This document shows positions 14,263 through 16,586 of a stretch of DNA of 16,586 bases, in pieces. The notes below the pieces were generated by a model, which was not told the DNA's origin, ran no database searches, and was given only the letters and a program-made list of their open reading frames with translations. A program made the position numbers and the translations under genes. The stretch's first letter is position 1; each line of letters begins with the position of its first letter. The DNA is from Anaerolineaceae bacterium UBA4775 (GTDB lineage Bacteria > Chloroflexota > Anaerolineae > Anaerolineales > Anaerolineaceae): the NCBI GenBank assembly GCA_002403205.1, contig DHHJ01000005.1, positions 1 through 16,586 on the forward strand, read 5' to 3'.

Positions 14263-15586
14263 CTTGGTCTGGGGTAGGGGTTGGTGTAATTTCAGGCAGA
14301 CTTGGGCTGCTGGGAGGAGACGATACCAACCCGCTTTTTGCAAAGCTGATCTCAGCGACCCTGCCAATCAGGCCTGCTGAACCGATATCTTCGTTGTTGA
14401 ATAAAATTTGCAATGCTCCTGCATTTCCCGTCAGGATATCCACCCGCTCCTGGCCTGAATAGTCATAGGCGTTGCCGGGCAGCAACCGGCCCTGGAAAAC
14501 GATTTCTTCGTCAACGGTCACCCGCACCCACAGCCTTTGGCGGGGGATCAAGATGACATTGATCGGGTCTGTGCTCACAACAGGTGTGAACAATGGCTCA
14601 ACCGGTTCCTGCACATCTTCATCGGGGGCTTGCTGCGTGATCTCATCGGTTTCTGGATCCTGGGTTGCCAGCGCATCAGGCGTGTCTGTTGCCAGAAGCA
14701 CATCCGAAACGCCGGGTATCTCGTTTTCAAGGTCTTCTGCCGGGTCGGTGGCCAGGATCCGGTTGACCCCCCAGATCACAAAGACCGTCAGGGTGATAAA
14801 CAAACCCAGGATGACCAGCAAGTCGAGCGAAAAGAAATTTTTCAAACGCAATGCCGTGGGGGAGAGTTCCCTGGCCGTGCGTCGTTTTTGCTGTTGGAGC
14901 TGCCCCTGTTTTTCAATCCGCTGCAATTGCAGGGCATCGGTATATTCGAGAAGCAGGGCATTGGTATCCAGATTGAGGAATTCAGCATAATTAACCAGCA
15001 TCCCCTTGGCCTGAACTGGCGAGGGCAGTTGATGGAACTTGCCCTCTTCAATGGATGCAAGATAGGCTTCCCGGATCCGGGTATTTTCGTTGACCTCTTT
15101 AAGGGATAAGCTGAGCAATTCACGACGATTTTGGATCTTGGCACCGATCGACTGGAAGATTTGTGCGGATTCGGTGAGCGGTGTGGCATCTGCGCTGATT
15201 TCTGGCTGAATTACGGGGGTTACGGGCAAAGCGGCATCAAACTTAGTGGATTCCTGGGGTTCTTGAGGTGCAGGTGGTGCCTCCTCCGAGGATGGTTCTT
15301 CGCGGGATCCCTCGAGTCCAGTTTCACCTTCATCGGGTTTGGGTGCTTCATCAATGGGTGGGTGTTGCTCACCCTTTTCCAAAGTATCAAGGCTGACGCC
15401 CAATTCATGCGCGTAAAGCCGCAAAAAGCCGCGCAGCTGGACTATTGAGGGCAGCGCTTCATCGTCTCCGTCTTCGATGGACTGGAGGTAGACTAGGGAG
15501 ATGTGGGTTTTATGCGCGATCTCCTCCAGGGGAATGCCCTGGGTTTCACGGATTTGTTTTAGTTGCGCACCAATTTTTTGTGCCAT
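14243..15586 (-). CDS. RodZ-like membrane protein with two N-terminal helix-turn-helix domains
   Basis: 447 residues. Domain order: a RodZ-type helix-turn-helix at about 1-70 (LKQIRETQGIPLEEIAHKT...LPSIVQLRGFLRLYA), an acidic Pro-rich linker at about 72-140, a second such domain at about 145-215 (IQNRRELLSLSLKEVNENTR...LPSPVQAKGMLVNYAEFL), a basic stretch, one transmembrane helix at about 254-278, an acidic linker, and a C-terminal beta-rich domain at about 341-416 with the DUF4115-like phrase LWVRVTVDEEIVFQGRLLPG. RodZ ties MreB to the cell-wall elongation machinery. The start at 15586 is chosen because a perfect TATAAT sits six bases upstream, inside the longer frame that would begin at 15604. 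It overlaps rimO at its 3' end. Confidence 0.85.
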   Translation of the reverse strand: MAQKIGAQLKQIRETQGIPLEEIAHKTHISLVYLQSIEDGDDEALPSIVQLRGFLRLYAHELGVSLDTLEKGEQHPPIDEAPKPDEGETGLEGSREEPSSEEAPPAPQEPQESTKFDAALPVTPVIQPEISADATPLTESAQIFQSIGAKIQNRRELLSLSLKEVNENTRIREAYLASIEEGKFHQLPSPVQAKGMLVNYAEFLNLDTNALLLEYTDALQLQRIEKQGQLQQQKRRTARELSPTALRLKNFFSLDLLVILGLFITLTVFVIWGVNRILATDPAEDLENEIPGVSDVLLATDTPDALATQDPETDEITQQAPDEDVQEPVEPLFTPVVSTDPINVILIPRQRLWVRVTVDEEIVFQGRLLPGNAYDYSGQERVDILTGNAGALQILFNNEDIGSAGLIGRVAEISFAKSGLVSSPPSSPSLPEITPTPTPDQDDDETN

Positions 15587-15592
15587 AGGTGT

Positions 15593-15598
15593 ATTATA
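15593..15598 (-). promoter_or_regulatory. -10 box of the RodZ-like gene, leaderless arrangement
   Basis: Minus-strand TATAAT at 15598-15593 is followed by six bases and the ATG at 15586. The alternative ATG at 15604 would put the hexamer inside the coding sequence. The -35 zone (about 15615-15621) falls in the 3' arm of the upstream terminator stem and shows no good match. Confidence 0.6.
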
Positions 15599-15608
15599 TG
15601 CCAAATGG

Positions 15609-15646
15609 AAACCGGCCTGTCGCGTTGATCGTTAACAGGCCGGTTT
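15609..15646 (-). terminator. Intrinsic terminator after rplI
   Basis: Perfect 12-base stem (AAACCGGCCTGT at 15609-15620 and ACAGGCCGGTTT at 15635-15646) with a 14-base loop, 22 bases past the rplI stop. On the minus strand the stem ends in TTTCCATTT, a weak U-tract. It touches the RodZ-like gene promoter. Confidence 0.8.
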
Positions 15647-15668
15647 GTTTGCAGGTGGGATCCTCGGG

Positions 15669-16283
15669 TTAAGCTTCGGGTTCTGCTTCATCCCCCTCGG
15701 CTGTTTCACTTTCGGTCTCTGCGAGGTCTTCAGGTGATTCTTCAGGTTCGATTTCCTCTACCTGTGGTTCAACCTCAGTGGCTGTCTCGATGATCTCAGG
15801 CTCAAGTGCTTCTTCTTCAGCCTTAGCGACTGGTGGTTCACCTTCGCGATGGACGATCACGGTAACCTCAGGGACAAGGTCCATGGTCAGATGGATCGGC
15901 ACGGTGTAGGTGCCCAATTGGCGAATGGGTTCAGTTTCGACCTGGCGTTTTTCCAGCTCGATTTCGTAATGCGCCTCAATCAAGTTGATGATGTCGTCAT
16001 CGCTGACGGAACCATACAACCGTCCGGTTTCACCTGCCTTGACCGGGAAGGTGAGGGTCTTGCCGTTGAGGACTTCAGCGACATCGCTCAATTCCTCGTT
16101 GAGGGCCGCACGGCGCTCAGTTGCCTTGACCTTAATGCGCTCTGCCTGCTCTGAGGCACCAGGGGAGGCCGGGATGGCCAATCCCTGGGGGATCAGGTAG
16201 TTGCGGCCGTAACCTGCGGCGACCTTTTTGATTTCGCCTGCGCGTCCCAGTTTGTAAACGTCTTTGATCAATAGTACTTTCAT
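15669..16283 (-). CDS. rplI: Ribosomal protein L9 (bL9) with an acidic C-terminal extension
   Basis: 204 residues. The first ~150 are ordinary bL9: MKVLLIKDVYKLGRAGEIKK, VAAGYGRNYLIPQGLA, the long charged connecting helix (about 41-75), and the C-terminal rRNA-binding domain with KAGETGRLYGSVSDDDI. Then follow about 50 residues dominated by Glu with Pro, Ala and Thr, absent from E. coli L9 (149 residues). L9 binds 23S rRNA near the L1 stalk and influences frame maintenance. The start at 16283 matches the conserved N-terminus; 19 codons of open frame upstream are leader. The site GAAAGGG about ten bases upstream fits. It has its own promoter and terminator, and is not next to rpsF/rpsR within the window. 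Confidence 0.95.
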   Translation of the reverse strand: MKVLLIKDVYKLGRAGEIKKVAAGYGRNYLIPQGLAIPASPGASEQAERIKVKATERRAALNEELSDVAEVLNGKTLTFPVKAGETGRLYGSVSDDDIINLIEAHYEIELEKRQVETEPIRQLGTYTVPIHLTMDLVPEVTVIVHREGEPPVAKAEEEALEPEIIETATEVEPQVEEIEPEESPEDLAETESETAEGDEAEPEA

Positions 16284-16315
16284 GTTTTCAAGCCCTTTCG
16301 TGCTTTTAGGATAGT

Positions 16316-16341
16316 CTTGTTCGAAGGGTACAACGAACAAG
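16316..16341 (-). promoter_or_regulatory. Hairpin at the 5' end of the rplI leader
   Basis: Perfect 8-base inverted repeat CTTGTTCG / CGAACAAG with a 10-base loop. The promoter just upstream would start transcription at about 16342, so the hairpin would form the very 5' end of the message, 33 bases before the start codon. It may stabilise the transcript, or be an operator or a ribosomal-protein control site. Confidence 0.5.
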
Positions 16342-16348
16342 CTAAAGG

Positions 16349-16377
16349 ATTTTACCAGGAATAAGGCGTATCGGCAA
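16349..16377 (-). promoter_or_regulatory. rplI: Sigma-70-type promoter of rplI
   Basis: Minus strand: TTGCCG (-35, 16377-16372), 17-base spacer, TAAAAT (-10, 16354-16349). Best-formed promoter in the window; predicted start about 16342. Confidence 0.65.
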
Positions 16378-16432
16378 TATAAAATTGAAAGTTGTTGGTA
16401 AACCAGCCCATATTACCCATATTCAGAAGGTT

Positions 16433-16453
16433 GGGGCACGACATGCCGTCCCC
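16433..16453. repeat. REP-like imperfect palindrome
   Basis: GGGG and CCCC arms enclose ACG...CGT around a central CATG, with one unpaired C and one mismatch. It lies in the gene-free stretch upstream of rplI. Similar GC-rich palindromes are scattered in many environmental genomes; only one copy was noticed here. Confidence 0.35.
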
Positions 16454-16562
16454 ATACGCATTTAATGTCAATATGGATTTCAGCGCGACAAACTCCTAAA
16501 GCAGGGCGGTATTCAGGATTGCTTTATCCGGATTTATAGCTATCCGATGTCCAATCCTGTCT

Positions 16563-16586
16563 TGTTACGGCAAAGTAGTAATGTCC
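16563..16586 (-). repeat. Terminal inverted repeat of an IS continuing past the right edge
   Basis: 24 bases, tip TGTTACGGCAAAGT and inner end AATGTCC, matching the inverted repeat at 285-308 at 20 of 24 positions. The IS body would lie to the right, outside the window. The four differences indicate a different copy or the other end of a related element. Confidence 0.7.

Noticed and set aside
14263..14367. Extended start for RimO
   Set aside because: The extra residues are an out-of-frame reading of the RodZ-like C-terminus and are not part of the RimO family pattern.
15587..15604. Upstream ATG (15604) as start of the RodZ-like gene
   Set aside because: It would place a perfect TATAAT within the coding sequence; the ATG at 15586 gives a standard RodZ-type N-terminus.
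16316..16341. LexA/SOS box at the rplI leader
   Set aside because: The half-sites are arranged as GTTC...GAAC, the reverse of the Gram-positive SOS box GAAC...GTTC, and spacing does not fit.
285..16586. Composite transposon spanning the whole window
   Set aside because: The terminal repeats face the gene block, but the content is housekeeping (L9, RimO, RsmE, RsmI, RodZ-like), and repeat-induced contig breaks explain the ends more simply.
1..16586. CRISPR arrays, tRNA or rRNA genes
   Set aside because: No regularly spaced repeats and no cloverleaf or rRNA-like stretches were seen on reading either strand; a dedicated scan was not possible.

Overview
The window reads as bacterial chromosome, probably from the Chloroflexota and most likely an Anaerolineae-type lineage. 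This rests on impressions rather than a search: Thr-Pro repeat linkers in membrane proteins, frequent TTG starts, a RodZ-like protein with two N-terminal helix-turn-helix domains, and the gene content. No tRNA, rRNA or CRISPR array is visible. Both extremities carry the end of the same kind of insertion sequence (a 24-base terminal repeat at 285-308 and its inverted counterpart at 16563-16586), so the window may be a contig broken at repeats.

Layout. 1-308: 3' end of a transposase gene and the end of its IS. 518-1807 (+): HAD-family hydrolase and rsmI (16S rRNA C1402 2'-O-methyltransferase). 1817-2548 (-): YhhQ-type queuosine-precursor transporter, divergent from 2591-3337 (+) rsmE (m3U1498). 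3540-5190 (+): lipid kinase and 1-acyl-glycerol-3-phosphate acyltransferase pair. 10015-5128 (-): a tightly packed five-gene operon, in transcription order a second RsmI-like gene (with a frameshift), a tRNA-guanine transglycosylase with an unusual substrate loop, a well-conserved FmrO/Sgm/Rmt-type 16S rRNA m7G1405 methyltransferase, a divergent paralogue of it, and an RsmF-like m5C methyltransferase. 10135-11676 (+): MurJ-like flippase. 11701-12840 (+): single-pass membrane protein of unknown function. 14262-12901 (-): rimO. 15586-14243 (-): RodZ-like protein. 16283-15669 (-): ribosomal protein L9 with an acidic tail.

How it fits together. An unusual share of these genes modifies the ribosomal decoding site or what enters it. 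In the E. coli system RsmI acts at C1402, Rmt/Sgm enzymes at G1405 and RsmF at C1407, all within six bases of helix 44. RsmE acts at U1498, RimO modifies ribosomal protein S12, and TGT modifies the wobble base of tRNA, with a possible Q-precursor transporter nearby. The five-gene operon is the most interesting part of the window: it places a G1405 methyltransferase, known mainly as an aminoglycoside-resistance enzyme, in an apparently housekeeping decoding-centre operon, beside a sequence-diverged twin.

Several promoters place the -10 hexamer only 6-8 bases before the start codon (rsmE, the operon head, the 11701 gene, the RodZ-like gene), which suggests leaderless transcripts. Where this happens the nearest start codon, not the longest frame, is used here.
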